Source: Colwellia psychrerythraea
GTDB lineage: Bacteria > Pseudomonadota > Gammaproteobacteria > Enterobacterales > Alteromonadaceae
Assembly (NCBI RefSeq): GCF_000764225.1
Contig: NZ_JQED01000005.1
Span: 186,001 to 250,000 of the forward strand
Length of the DNA stretch: 64,000 nucleotides
Reading direction: 5' to 3'
Part shown: positions 55,829 through 64,000 of the stretch, piece by piece
Layout of the letters: each line of letters begins with the position of its first letter
Numbering within the stretch: position 1 is the stretch's first letter
The notes under the pieces: generated by a model
The model's input: the letters and a program-made list of their open reading frames with translations, nothing else
Told to the model about the DNA's origin: nothing
Databases searched by the model: none
Translations under genes and position numbers: made by a program

Positions 55829-56146
55829 TCCGCTACATATAAAGCTATCACTCTTAAGAATACGTGAGGATTATCAAATTCGATCAATGATGAATGAAAA
55901 AGTAAAAACGAATGACATTAAGTAAAGTCGCTTTTAATTATGAGTATAGTCGCTTTAAATTAAGCCAAGGGGCAGAGTTCAAAATAATCTACGGTAGAGT
56001 CATGCCAACAATCCTGAACGGTGATATAACTTTTGCCAAGCGACCACTGCTTCTTGATATATAAATGAAATAGGCTTAAATATTCAAATATTTCAATCCA
56101 TAAAGGATTCTGGCCCTAAGATGGTTACATAAAAGGTTTTATCATC
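55829..56146. other. Gap upstream of the third chemoreceptor
   Basis: The 318 bases contain a spaced direct repeat (55926-55962, listed separately) and otherwise no recognisable feature. The start region of the chemoreceptor has no strong ribosome-binding site other than weak purines near 56134. Confidence 0.5.
55926..55962. promoter_or_regulatory. Direct repeat with two-turn spacing
   Basis: AGTCGCTTTTAATTA (55926-55940) and AGTCGCTTTAAATTA (55948-55962) differ at one of 15 positions. They start 22 bp apart, close to two helical turns, as expected for a dimeric or tandem DNA-binding site. The role is inferred from geometry only. Confidence 0.4.
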
Positions 56147-58045
56147 ATGCAATTTGGATTCAAAAATCTATTACTGATTACAATCACAATATTAGTCGGA
56201 TTGTCAGTATCTTTAACCAGCTATTTTTCCTATATGAAAGAAGAAAAAACCCTGACTGCTCTTATTATTAAAGACAATAGTGCATTTGTTCAGCAACAAG
56301 CTAAGCTTATTGAAAAACAGCTCAATGAAAAGGCGCTAGGTCTAGCAAAGATTGCCAAGCTATATGATAAACAAGGAGAAGGTGGCGATATTGAGTACTT
56401 TGTTAACTTGACTCAGACTATTGCTTTTGCCATGAATCTACATAGCTCTGCGATTGGCTTTGAAAGCGGTGTGGCTTACTGGAATCAAACAAGTAATACT
56501 TGGCCTAATCACAAGTTTTCAGGCGACATTAGGACTGAATCTTATTATCAATTAGCGCGGAAATCATCAGGTACAGCAACCAGTGAGCCATACTTTGGTT
56601 CAATGACTTATTGGATCAGCATTGTTCATCAAATAAAAAATGGCATGATTTCTGTTGATATGAAATTAGATTTCTTGAATGAGTTGGTTGAAAAGTCAGC
56701 TGAAATACCAGGGGCGGTTGCACTCATATTAAACCAAGATAGCACAGTGCTAGCCTCGACAAGTCAAACGGTTGAAAACAAAAAATTAGCAACAAGTTAT
56801 CCTTGGTTTAAAGAGGCCGTGTTAGGTGCTGTTAGTCAGGAAAGCAACATACAAACCTACCAATTAGATGGTGTGGATAAGCTGCTTTTTTCTCATAAAA
56901 TCCAAGTAGCAGATAAGCATTGGTATTATACGCTAGGGCTTGATACAGAAGTTGCCTATGCAGAACTTTATCAAGCGAAAAAAAACGCTATTATTAGCTC
57001 ATTGGCCGCAACACTGGTAAGTGTTGTATTAGTGTTCATTCTATTGCAATTCCTCTATCGACCTATTCTCGTATTAAAAGAAACAATCATGGCACTTGCT
57101 CAAGGTAACGTCGATTTAACTCAGCGACTTAAGGTAAATTCTACGGATGATCTAGGTCAAATTGCCAATGGCATTAATAGCTTTATAAAAAACCTGCAGT
57201 CAATGTTGTTAGAAATAAAAGAGGCGACAATAGCACTAGACGGCAATATTATTAAGCTAAAAGACCAATCTGAGCTTAATGCAGTAATATTAAATGGCCA
57301 TGTTCAAGAAACGGAGCAAGTTGTAACAGCTATTGAAGAAATGAATGCGACAGCAGGCTCTATGGCAAGTGATATTTCTAATGTCTCTCTTCTAACCGAC
57401 AGTGCTAACAGTGCTGGTCGCGAATCGATAAAAACCGTAAGCCAAGCACAAGGAACGATCGCTGAGTTGGTTTCAGATGTTGATAACTCAGTAGAAAGTG
57501 TCAGTGCAATGAGTGATAAAACCGACGGTATTAATTCCATTTTGAGTGTTATTGGTGGCATTGCCGATCAAACTAACTTATTGGCACTTAATGCTGCGAT
57601 TGAAGCCGCTCGAGCTGGTGAACAAGGCCGAGGTTTTGCCGTGGTAGCCGATGAAGTACGTAGCCTCGCCAGTCGAACAAAATCCAGTACAGACGAGATT
57701 GAAAATGCCTTAGTGAGCCTACTAAAAGGCAATCAAACGGTTGTAGACTCTATGAGCGTGACAAAAGAGCGCTGCCACAAAGCGGCAACGGGCACAGGTA
57801 AAGTATCATCTAGTTTGAATGAAATGACGGAAACTGTTTCAGAAATTAATAACTTAAGCAGCCAAGTTGCCACTGCTGCTGAAGAACAAAGTAATGTTAC
57901 GCATGAAGTCAGTAAAAATATGACCGCCATTAATGACATTGTTGTTGAGCTAGATACTAACGGTAAGCAAGCATTTACAGAGATCCATAGTATTAATGAT
58001 ATTAATCAAACCTTAACCGATATTGTTAGGCGCTTTAAAGTGTAG
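56147..58045 (+). CDS. Methyl-accepting chemotaxis protein with Cache-type sensor
   Basis: Chemoreceptor of 632 residues. A transmembrane helix lies at about 7-26, followed by a periplasmic Cache-like domain (about 40-280) with [23 protein letters not shown] and [20 protein letters not shown], typical of ligand-binding Cache folds. A second helix lies near 284-307, then HAMP (about 308-360) and the signalling domain with tip [20 protein letters not shown] near residue 485. The ligand is unknown. It is monocistronic, with a terminator shared with the convergent ydbL. Confidence 0.93.
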   Translation: MQFGFKNLLLITITILVGLSVSLTSYFSYMKEEKTLTALIIKDNSAFVQQQAKLIEKQLNEKALGLAKIAKLYDKQGEGGDIEYFVNLTQTIAFAMNLHSSAIGFESGVAYWNQTSNTWPNHKFSGDIRTESYYQLARKSSGTATSEPYFGSMTYWISIVHQIKNGMISVDMKLDFLNELVEKSAEIPGAVALILNQDSTVLASTSQTVENKKLATSYPWFKEAVLGAVSQESNIQTYQLDGVDKLLFSHKIQVADKHWYYTLGLDTEVAYAELYQAKKNAIISSLAATLVSVVLVFILLQFLYRPILVLKETIMALAQGNVDLTQRLKVNSTDDLGQIANGINSFIKNLQSMLLEIKEATIALDGNIIKLKDQSELNAVILNGHVQETEQVVTAIEEMNATAGSMASDISNVSLLTDSANSAGRESIKTVSQAQGTIAELVSDVDNSVESVSAMSDKTDGINSILSVIGGIADQTNLLALNAAIEAARAGEQGRGFAVVADEVRSLASRTKSSTDEIENALVSLLKGNQTVVDSMSVTKERCHKAATGTGKVSSSLNEMTETVSEINNLSSQVATAAEEQSNVTHEVSKNMTAINDIVVELDTNGKQAFTEIHSINDINQTLTDIVRRFKV

Positions 58046-58090
58046 CTAATTTCAGGTAATCATAGACAGCTTGCTTTAACTAATAATCAC

Positions 58091-58127
58091 AAAAAAACCG
58101 TAGCACATAAAAGCGATACGGTTTTTT
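58091..58127. terminator. Bidirectional terminator between the chemoreceptor and ydbL
   Basis: A 12-bp stem with an A-run on the left and T-run on the right (AAAAAAACCGTA at 58091-58102 with TACGGTTTTTT at 58117-58127) and a 14-base loop. It serves both convergent genes. Confidence 0.88.
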
Positions 58128-58163
58128 ATCTACAGCGCAACGGGTGTCAGTCGTTGTTGTAAG

Positions 58164-58505
58164 TTATTTTTTTACCCACTGCCCGTCAGCATTTTGAATT
58201 AAATGGCCTGATTGAGTTTTAGCCATAGACTTTTCACCCGCTAACATCGTGACTTGTTGCATAGTGATTTTATTTTTTCGTGCTAGGTTTAGGTAAATAT
58301 CTTTCCGCTTTTTATTTACCATTTCAACCAACTCATTTACTTCAGCGCTTGCAACGACTACACCTAAATAACCGTTAGACATTTCACCGACAAGGCCTTG
58401 CTGCTTGGCTTGATCAAGAGTGACAGCCCAAGCTGAAAATGCCATGGTAGAGGCAATAATCACTAGGCTTACTTTTCTAATTGAGTGCTTTATTAATTTA
58501 TTCAT
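58164..58505 (-). CDS. ydbL: YdbL family DUF1318 exported protein
   Basis: A 113-residue periplasmic protein with a Sec signal peptide (about residues 1-27, ending AFSAWA). AVTLDQAKQQGLVGEMSNGYLGVV and the C-terminal ENADGQWVKK-like ending match DUF1318/YdbL. It is the last gene of the ydbH-ynbE-ydbL set, nine bases after ynbE. In E. coli these proteins work with YdbH in outer-membrane lipid homeostasis, YdbL probably as a chaperone for YdbH-YnbE assembly. Confidence 0.93.
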   Translation of the reverse strand: MNKLIKHSIRKVSLVIIASTMAFSAWAVTLDQAKQQGLVGEMSNGYLGVVVASAEVNELVEMVNKKRKDIYLNLARKNKITMQQVTMLAGEKSMAKTQSGHLIQNADGQWVKK

Positions 58506-58513
58506 TGTTGCTC

Positions 58514-58696
58514 CTAAAAGATATCACTATCGTCACTGAAAATATCATCAAGTTCTTTATCTACTTTAACTCGAATCTCATGATCAATTTTTAAATTCAA
58601 GTTAATCGTAATTGGCTCTTTAGCACTTACTTCAACTTTATGAGTGCAAGCAGTAAATAACAAAACTGCCAGCAATGGTGCCAGTATTTTAACCAT
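58514..58696 (-). CDS. ynbE: YnbE-like lipoprotein
   Basis: A 60-residue lipoprotein: hydrophobic ILAPLLAVLLFTAC with a lipobox, then a short beta-rich tail (PITINLNLKIDHEIRVKVDKE) that fits the YnbE family. In E. coli, YnbE associates with YdbH and is thought to bridge its C-terminal end to the outer membrane. It lies 13 bases downstream of ydbH and 8 upstream of ydbL. Confidence 0.92.
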   Translation of the reverse strand: MVKILAPLLAVLLFTACTHKVEVSAKEPITINLNLKIDHEIRVKVDKELDDIFSDDSDIF

Positions 58697-58709
58697 AAAT
58701 ATTCCTTAA

Positions 58710-61373
58710 TTATTTTGTTCTTAAACCCTTGATAATTTTGCTTTCAAAATCCTCAGTAATATTGAGTGATTCGATTAACCCTAATAAATCATAGCTAAGA
58801 TTTAAATTCAAATTTACATCGTTATCCAAATCTGGATTTCGGCCCTTAATGGCTGTATCTAATAACATATAGCCGTCATTAGCCATTGAAACATCAGACG
58901 ACAGGTGGTGATAGTGCAAATTTTCCAAAGCATCAAACGCCAGCTTTAATTCAGTGCTGCTGGCTTTGAGTTCTTCAACCGCAGGGTTATTATAAACTTG
59001 GATAATACCATCACCGACATTTTTTAAGCTACCGCCATTAATGAGAAAATTTTCACCATCATAGTGAATGGGAAACAGCCCTGAGACTCTTCCTGTCACG
59101 ACTATACCTTGCTTTTTATCCAGCTCGAGTAGCTTTTCTAAATCTATTTTAGTGAGTGCCACTTTCACAGGCAGGTTTGTCCTAAAAGGCCACTGCACTT
59201 GCGGTATAGCAAAACGTCCACCTAATAAGTGTCCGTGAAGGTTGTGTGCAAATAACTGTAGACTACCTGCTGAAAAATCAATAAAGGTACTTGTTGAAAA
59301 GTTCTTAATGGGAGTAGCGGTTTCAATCTTAGCAATAGTCAGATCAGGTGATAGCTGAGTCTGGTTAGGCATTGATTTGATCTTGCCATCTTGTATTGTC
59401 AGCTTATGCTGCCAATTAAACTCTTGTAGCCAAGTACCATCGACTTCCCCGGTAACATCTTGCACTATTAGCTCGAGAATCATGGGGTTAGCTAATAGAT
59501 TTTCATTATTGTTAAATTGACCACTTAAGTGATAATCGATATTGCCATCAATGAGCTTTAACTCAACAGGTAGGTTTAACTTTAAAGCTAATAAATCGGT
59601 AAGCAAGACATCTTGGGCCGAAACAATCACACTTGGATGTTCCAACGCACCCGTTATGTTGGCGGTTGCAATAGGGATGTCATCGGCAATCACTTCTGTT
59701 TTTACCGCTAACTCTTCCATAGTACCACTGAGCTTTGTAGCTAACTCAAGTTTATTAATTTTGACGATAGTGGGATAATTAAGCTGCTTGATCTGACTTT
59801 TAACATCGAGTGAAAACATTACCGCGACATTCTGTTTTAGCTGCTGTAGATTTTCATTTTTAGCAATCGACACGTTACCTTGCCAATGACTGCTTAATGA
59901 TTTCAAGCTAGCTTGAGTTTCAAAAGTTGGCTGTTGAGTTTTTCCTAGTGCTATCATCGCTGACTGATTAGAAGGCAAACTTAACTGAGCCAATTCGAAT
60001 GCTGTTCCCTCGGCAAGTGTTAACTGCCAACTGTCGCTGCTCTGCTTCACTCCTCCAATAATACTTAGTTTTACTGGCTGTCTGCCATAAGGATGTAATT
60101 GTGCAATGCTTGCTTGGCCTGTCAGTAATAACTTAGCTTTTTGTAAATTCATTGTTAACACTGGTTCGTCGTTAAAAGTAAAGCCTACATTGCTTAACGA
60201 TAGCTTTATTGGACCGTGTAAATTTCTACTAGAGATGTCGACACTATCACCGGTCAAGGTTTGCTGACTAAAATCAATTGTTAGCTTCGCTGATGGCTTA
60301 ACGTTCAAGGTATTAATGGCATTATCTCTGAGCACATTTATTATCTGCTGGTCAACGGCTTGCGCTGTCAGTAGCGCAAGTAGTTTTTCTGAATTAAAAG
60401 CTAGCTGTATATTATTATCTTGATAGTTTTTACCATTCTTCGTCTTAGCATTTTTTTTCTTATCGACGTGAGTAAAGTCAAATTGTAAAGTTTCCCCCAC
60501 TAATACGGCTTGCCACGATAACGTTGTCTCTAGCTCAATAGGTCCAAATGGAGAAGAACCTTGCGATAATTCAAGAGAAAAATTCGTCATTTGGTTGGTC
60601 AAGTGCAATGTATTTTGCTGCCAATCAAGTTGACTGTTAAGTTTCCCCTCAGCAGACCAATCATCATTAAGTAACAACGCTGAAATACTATGAGGAAAAA
60701 CCATCTGATGTCTAACAAGAAAAGGTCTTAGTAGAGCTAAATCAGTGGCTAAACTAGCACTGATATCCTCACCACTTTTCGTCAACGCCAATGCAAGTAC
60801 ACTATCATGCTTTGGGTTAACTAAAGAAAAGGCAAGTTGTTGATCATGGAGTAGAAGATGACCTCGATAGGTCTGATTTTCGGTTTTTTTATTGCTGCTA
60901 AAAGTCTGGTAGTAAACCGTTTGAATATCAATATTAATTGGCATTGATAACAATGAAAGATCATGTAGTTGCTTTCTAATGAATAAAGGCAATTCACTTG
61001 GTTTTATGTTGTTTGAAGCAGAACTTCCAGAGAATTGGAAATCACTCTTAGCGCGTACTCTAGCTAGCTCAACATTTATCGATGAAATGGCATCTAAGAG
61101 ATTATCTACGTCTATTTTGTTGGGGTCGAATCGCCACTCAATCAGGCTATTAATTAATTCTATTTCCACATCAGGAGAATCAATACATAAGCGGGTGATC
61201 AGCAAATCAAAGTCGTTATTTACTTCAAAATCAATGCAGCTTAACGCACTATTATACTGGCTTAGATAATCATTGACGAGTGATGTTACCACTGAGCTTC
61301 GACTATAAAATACCGCACTGAATGTGATAACAAAGACTAAGCATGTGACTAAGGTAAATTTAAACAACCGCAA
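58710..61373 (-). CDS. ydbH: YdbH, AsmA-like intermembrane lipid transport protein
   Basis: An 887-residue AsmA-like protein. One N-terminal transmembrane anchor (FTLVTCLVFVITFSAVFYS) precedes a very long beta-rich periplasmic body built of alternating hydrophobic strands. The C-terminal DUF748/dicarboxylate-transport-type segment (LQLFAHNLHGHLLGGRFAIP, then GLFPIHYDGENFLINGGSLK) matches YdbH. With TamB and YhdP, YdbH moves phospholipids between the inner and outer membranes in E. coli. It leads the ydbH-ynbE-ydbL operon. Length is close to E. coli YdbH (879 residues). Confidence 0.92.
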   Translation of the reverse strand: MRLFKFTLVTCLVFVITFSAVFYSRSSVVTSLVNDYLSQYNSALSCIDFEVNNDFDLLITRLCIDSPDVEIELINSLIEWRFDPNKIDVDNLLDAISSINVELARVRAKSDFQFSGSSASNNIKPSELPLFIRKQLHDLSLLSMPINIDIQTVYYQTFSSNKKTENQTYRGHLLLHDQQLAFSLVNPKHDSVLALALTKSGEDISASLATDLALLRPFLVRHQMVFPHSISALLLNDDWSAEGKLNSQLDWQQNTLHLTNQMTNFSLELSQGSSPFGPIELETTLSWQAVLVGETLQFDFTHVDKKKNAKTKNGKNYQDNNIQLAFNSEKLLALLTAQAVDQQIINVLRDNAINTLNVKPSAKLTIDFSQQTLTGDSVDISSRNLHGPIKLSLSNVGFTFNDEPVLTMNLQKAKLLLTGQASIAQLHPYGRQPVKLSIIGGVKQSSDSWQLTLAEGTAFELAQLSLPSNQSAMIALGKTQQPTFETQASLKSLSSHWQGNVSIAKNENLQQLKQNVAVMFSLDVKSQIKQLNYPTIVKINKLELATKLSGTMEELAVKTEVIADDIPIATANITGALEHPSVIVSAQDVLLTDLLALKLNLPVELKLIDGNIDYHLSGQFNNNENLLANPMILELIVQDVTGEVDGTWLQEFNWQHKLTIQDGKIKSMPNQTQLSPDLTIAKIETATPIKNFSTSTFIDFSAGSLQLFAHNLHGHLLGGRFAIPQVQWPFRTNLPVKVALTKIDLEKLLELDKKQGIVVTGRVSGLFPIHYDGENFLINGGSLKNVGDGIIQVYNNPAVEELKASSTELKLAFDALENLHYHHLSSDVSMANDGYMLLDTAIKGRNPDLDNDVNLNLNLSYDLLGLIESLNITEDFESKIIKGLRTK

Positions 61374-61518
61374 AATAATCCCTTGCCTTAAAAATAACTG
61401 TGAAATAGCGTATATCCATTACCCTATAAGTACTCAAATTTAGTAGAGAGTATAATAACATTCGCTGAAGTCAATTGTACGACGAATTAAGTCACCCAGA
61501 CATAACACCCTAAATAGA

Positions 61519-62241
61519 TTACCTATACGATAACTTAATATATTGGTTCACTTTATCATTATTCAGTCGTTGTGGAGATAACCGATCAACTATTTCTAAT
61601 GCCTCATGCACTTTACTGAGCCCTATTTTGTCATCTAAAGGTAATTTTTCAAATGACTCATCATTGATCGTTTCTTTTAGCAGCGCTAATGCCTCCTTAA
61701 GAGAAGTTTCAAAATCAGTATGCTGTTTCTGTTCTTCGACATTCGTCAAGATTGCTTTTGCGCTAGTTAACGCCCCTGTTAAAGCAATGATTGTTTCACT
61801 TTCTGTGACTTCTTCGTCACTGTCGCTATTCTCATCACTATCATCTTTATTTAAGCGCTCAATAAAGTCGCCAAGAAAATTAGTTAATGTGGTCGTCGAC
61901 GAGATCTCATGCGATTCGTTAGTGGTACCTTCCGCTGAAGTACCGGTTAACGTGGCATATTCCCCCTTGGAAATAAGTCCAAATTGGTATAATTTTTCTT
62001 TTAATGCGCCGACATCATCAAACGTTAGCTCCGCACCGCTAAAAAATTCACTGCTAATAGCATTAATTCTTTGCGCTCTGCTTGATAAATACAAACTGTT
62101 ATCAACAGCAGCAGGTTCTTCACTTTTAACACTGCTTTCTGCATATTTTTCAGTAATAGCTTGTATTTCAGTAGTATTTTGCTGACTTACAGTTGAGTTA
62201 CTATTAAAAGTGGCGCTATATAGCCCTAGGTTAGTGATCAT
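61519..62241 (-). CDS. Hypothetical acidic protein
   Basis: A 240-residue protein of unknown function: no membrane segment, an acidic low-complexity stretch (NKDDSDENSDSDEE), and helical segments at about residues 48-95 (LYLSSRAQRINAI, then FDDVGALKEKLYQFGLIS). The LSSRAQRI block recalls the LSEEARAKS block of the protein at 53811, a pattern seen in several unannotated Alteromonadales proteins, though I cannot call homology. I use the ATG at 62241; the longer frame starts at a TTG at 62295 with 18 implausible hydrophobic residues. Confidence 0.72.
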   Translation of the reverse strand: MITNLGLYSATFNSNSTVSQQNTTEIQAITEKYAESSVKSEEPAAVDNSLYLSSRAQRINAISSEFFSGAELTFDDVGALKEKLYQFGLISKGEYATLTGTSAEGTTNESHEISSTTTLTNFLGDFIERLNKDDSDENSDSDEEVTESETIIALTGALTSAKAILTNVEEQKQHTDFETSLKEALALLKETINDESFEKLPLDDKIGLSKVHEALEIVDRLSPQRLNNDKVNQYIKLSYR

Positions 62242-62383
62242 TTGGTAAATACCGTAATAAATTGACAGTTTTATTACGAGCAATTTATATACCAATTACA
62301 GAAGTTATTTTAATGACACTGACCTTAGTAGACCTTTGTTGACTCAACCGTGACACTACCTCGTATGCTTTACTCAGTCATAC

Positions 62384-62422
62384 AAAAAACCACTTAAAAA
62401 TAGTATTTAAGTGGTTTCTTTT
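62384..62422 (-). terminator. Terminator of ahpF
   Basis: A 12-bp perfect stem (AAACCACTTAAA at 62387-62398 with 62406-62417) has a 7-base loop. On the minus strand it is followed by a T-run (62386-62384 and the stem end). It lies about 90 bp past the ahpF stop codon. Confidence 0.8.
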
Positions 62423-62507
62423 CTAACTCACAATATCAACTGAAAAGTAATGAGTACGGTTTTATCTGATCATTCATCAATAAATTAACTCTATAGTCCA
62501 AAGTGGA

Positions 62508-64000
62508 TTAGACATCTTGACGAATAAGGTAATCAAAAGCACCTAAGGCGGCATTTGCGCCACTGCCCATCGCAATAATAATTTGTTTATACGGACTATT
62601 GGTAACATCACCTGCGGCAAAGACTCCTGCAATACAGGTTTCACCTTGACTGCCGGCAATAATTTCACCACGATTAGTTAACTCTATTTCACCCTGTAAA
62701 AACTCAGTATTTGGCATTAAACCTATTTGCACAAAAATACCTGCCAATGCCAATGAATGTTGTTCCGTTGTATCTCGGTCAGTATAACTTAAGCTGGTCA
62801 CACGTTTGCCATCACCCTGCACTTCTGTGGTTTGTGCATTAGTAATAATCGTGACATTGCTTAATGAATTAGCTTTTTTAACTAATACATCATCTGCACG
62901 TAACGTGTCGGCAAATTCTAATACTGTCACATGCTCTACAATCCCTGCTAAATCAATAGCAGCTTCAATGCCTGAGTTACCGCCACCAATAACGGCTACG
63001 GGTTTGCCTTTAAACAGTGGTCCGTCGCAATGAGGACAATAAGCAACACCTTTACCACGATATTCATTTTCGCCAGGTACATTCATTTCTCTCCAACGAG
63101 CACCCGTTGCCAACACTACTGATTTACTTTTTAACACTGCGCCATTTTCTAAGCTAACCTCAACGAGGCCCGTTCTTTCATTGCGTTTCACTTTATTCGC
63201 TTTATTACTGTTCATGATATCTACATCATATTCACGCACATGCTCTTCCAAGCTGGCGACCAGTTTTGGTCCTTGTGTCGCTTTAACTGAAATAAAGTTT
63301 TCAATCGACATGGTATCACTAACCTGACCGCCAAACCTGTCCGCAACTAAGCCGGTATTAATACCTTTACGTGCAGCATAAATTGCTGCGGCAGCACCAG
63401 CAGGCCCACCACCAACAACTAAAAAGTCATAAGTCTCTTTATTTTCTAATGCTTTAGCTTGGCGAGCACCAGCATTTTTATCTACTTTATTCAATATATC
63501 AGTTAAGGAAACACGGCCTTGACTAAATGATTCACCATTTAAATATACACTGGGCACTGCCATCACATCACGGTCAAATACTTCCGTTTGAAATAGCGCA
63601 CCATCAATCATGGTATGTTTTATATTGGGGTTAATCGTTGCCATCATATTTAAGGCTTGCACAACATCCGGACAATTCTGACAACTTAATGAAATATAGG
63701 TTTCGAAAACAAAATCCCCTTCCAGGTTGCGTACTTGTTCTATTTGATCGGCCTCAATTTTTAACGGATGTGAACCACTGTGCAATAACGCCATTACTAA
63801 TGAGGTAAATTCATGTCCCATGGGTAAACCTGCAAAACGTATTTCGCTATTGCTAGCAACACTGCGTACTAACATAGATGGCAGTCGTTCATTGGCTGTT
63901 TTTTCTGTGTTATTACCATTAATTTTGGTAATTAACGGTGATAATTCAGCAATTTGTGTCGCTAGTTGAGCAAGTTCTTTTGCCTTAGGGCTTTCATCAG
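62508..64000 (-). CDS. ahpF: Alkyl hydroperoxide reductase subunit F (partial, 5' end outside window)
   Basis: Flavoprotein disulfide reductase that regenerates AhpC using NADH. The frame is open through the right edge: upstream of the ATG at 63875 it continues as [20 protein letters not shown], matching the start of AhpF, so the true start lies beyond base 64000. The N-terminal thioredoxin-like domain has SLSCQNCPD with a redox CxxC. The FAD fold is [21 protein letters not shown], and the catalytic CxxC is in [20 protein letters not shown]. The NADH fold ([18 protein letters not shown]) and the FAD-closing [22 protein letters not shown] are intact. ahpC is not in the window. Confidence 0.96.
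   Translation of the reverse strand, partial: DESPKAKELAQLATQIAELSPLITKINGNNTEKTANERLPSMLVRSVASNSEIRFAGLPMGHEFTSLVMALLHSGSHPLKIEADQIEQVRNLEGDFVFETYISLSCQNCPDVVQALNMMATINPNIKHTMIDGALFQTEVFDRDVMAVPSVYLNGESFSQGRVSLTDILNKVDKNAGARQAKALENKETYDFLVVGGGPAGAAAAIYAARKGINTGLVADRFGGQVSDTMSIENFISVKATQGPKLVASLEEHVREYDVDIMNSNKANKVKRNERTGLVEVSLENGAVLKSKSVVLATGARWREMNVPGENEYRGKGVAYCPHCDGPLFKGKPVAVIGGGNSGIEAAIDLAGIVEHVTVLEFADTLRADDVLVKKANSLSNVTIITNAQTTEVQGDGKRVTSLSYTDRDTTEQHSLALAGIFVQIGLMPNTEFLQGEIELTNRGEIIAGSQGETCIAGVFAAGDVTNSPYKQIIIAMGSGANAALGAFDYLIRQDV

Noticed and set aside
61628..62185. 185-codon plus-strand frame opposite the hypothetical gene at 61519
   Set aside because: It is the antisense shadow of an acidic, Ser/Glu-rich gene, giving a Ser/Val-rich artefact. 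It has no start signal or terminator.

Overview
The window is AT-rich, densely coded gammaproteobacterial DNA. It fits a marine Alteromonadales, most likely Colwellia or a close relative. The arguments for this are the short TIGR02922-type protein at the left edge, the Shewanella/Colwellia-style lactate cluster (lldP-lldE-lldF-lldG-dld-II), three methyl-accepting chemotaxis proteins, several GGDEF/EAL proteins, and small non-autonomous inverted-repeat elements in the intergenic gaps. The species assignment is inferred from gene content only.

Layout. Bases 1-2985 hold a TIGR02922-like gene and the divergent D-serine pair dsdC/dsdA. Bases 2995-16711 form a block for C4/C5 amine and glutarate catabolism: lhgO and csiD (glutarate to L-2-hydroxyglutarate to 2-oxoglutarate) with a divergent LysR gene; spuC-gabT-gabD with a divergent LysR gene; gcdH and a class III CoA-transferase (glutarate to glutaryl-CoA to crotonyl-CoA); and an orphan aldehyde dehydrogenase. 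Between the CoA-transferase and the aldehyde dehydrogenase lie a degenerate inverted-repeat element and a scar made of the 5' ends of a second LysR gene and a second CoA-transferase gene. Bases 17216-28970 are a polyamine block: the potFGHI ABC importer, a chemoreceptor, puuB-puuA, divergent puuD, puuR and a TIGR02001-type outer-membrane protein. Polyamines taken up here can be gamma-glutamylated (Puu) or transaminated (SpuC). They reach GABA or 5-aminovalerate, then GabT/GabD give succinate or glutarate, and glutarate has two exits.

Bases 29314-33916 encode two diguanylate cyclases separated by another inverted-repeat element, followed by a frameshifted STAS-like pseudogene. Bases 34415-43405 are the lactate utilisation operon, with a divergent LysR gene and a second copy of the inverted-repeat family seen between csiD and lhgO. 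Bases 43439-48899 are signalling genes: a chemoreceptor, then a PAS-PAS-GGDEF-EAL gene overlapping a gene for two degenerate receiver domains plus bacteriohemerythrin.

Bases 49165-64000 are mixed housekeeping and hypothetical genes: a DUF4097-type exported protein, the yeiH/yeiE pair, a decayed histidine kinase, a WD40 lipoprotein, a small gene cut by an in-frame amber codon, a phospholipase-A2-like exported protein, a TIGR01777/YfcH epimerase, a third chemoreceptor, ydbH-ynbE-ydbL, an unrecognised gene, and ahpF running off the right edge.

I found no rRNA, tRNA, CRISPR array, intact insertion sequence or prophage. The least expected features are the paralogous LysR/CoA-transferase scar, the two complete glutarate routes in one cluster, the inverted-repeat elements placed inside operons, the in-frame amber codon, and the hemerythrin/pseudo-receiver/c-di-GMP gene pair.
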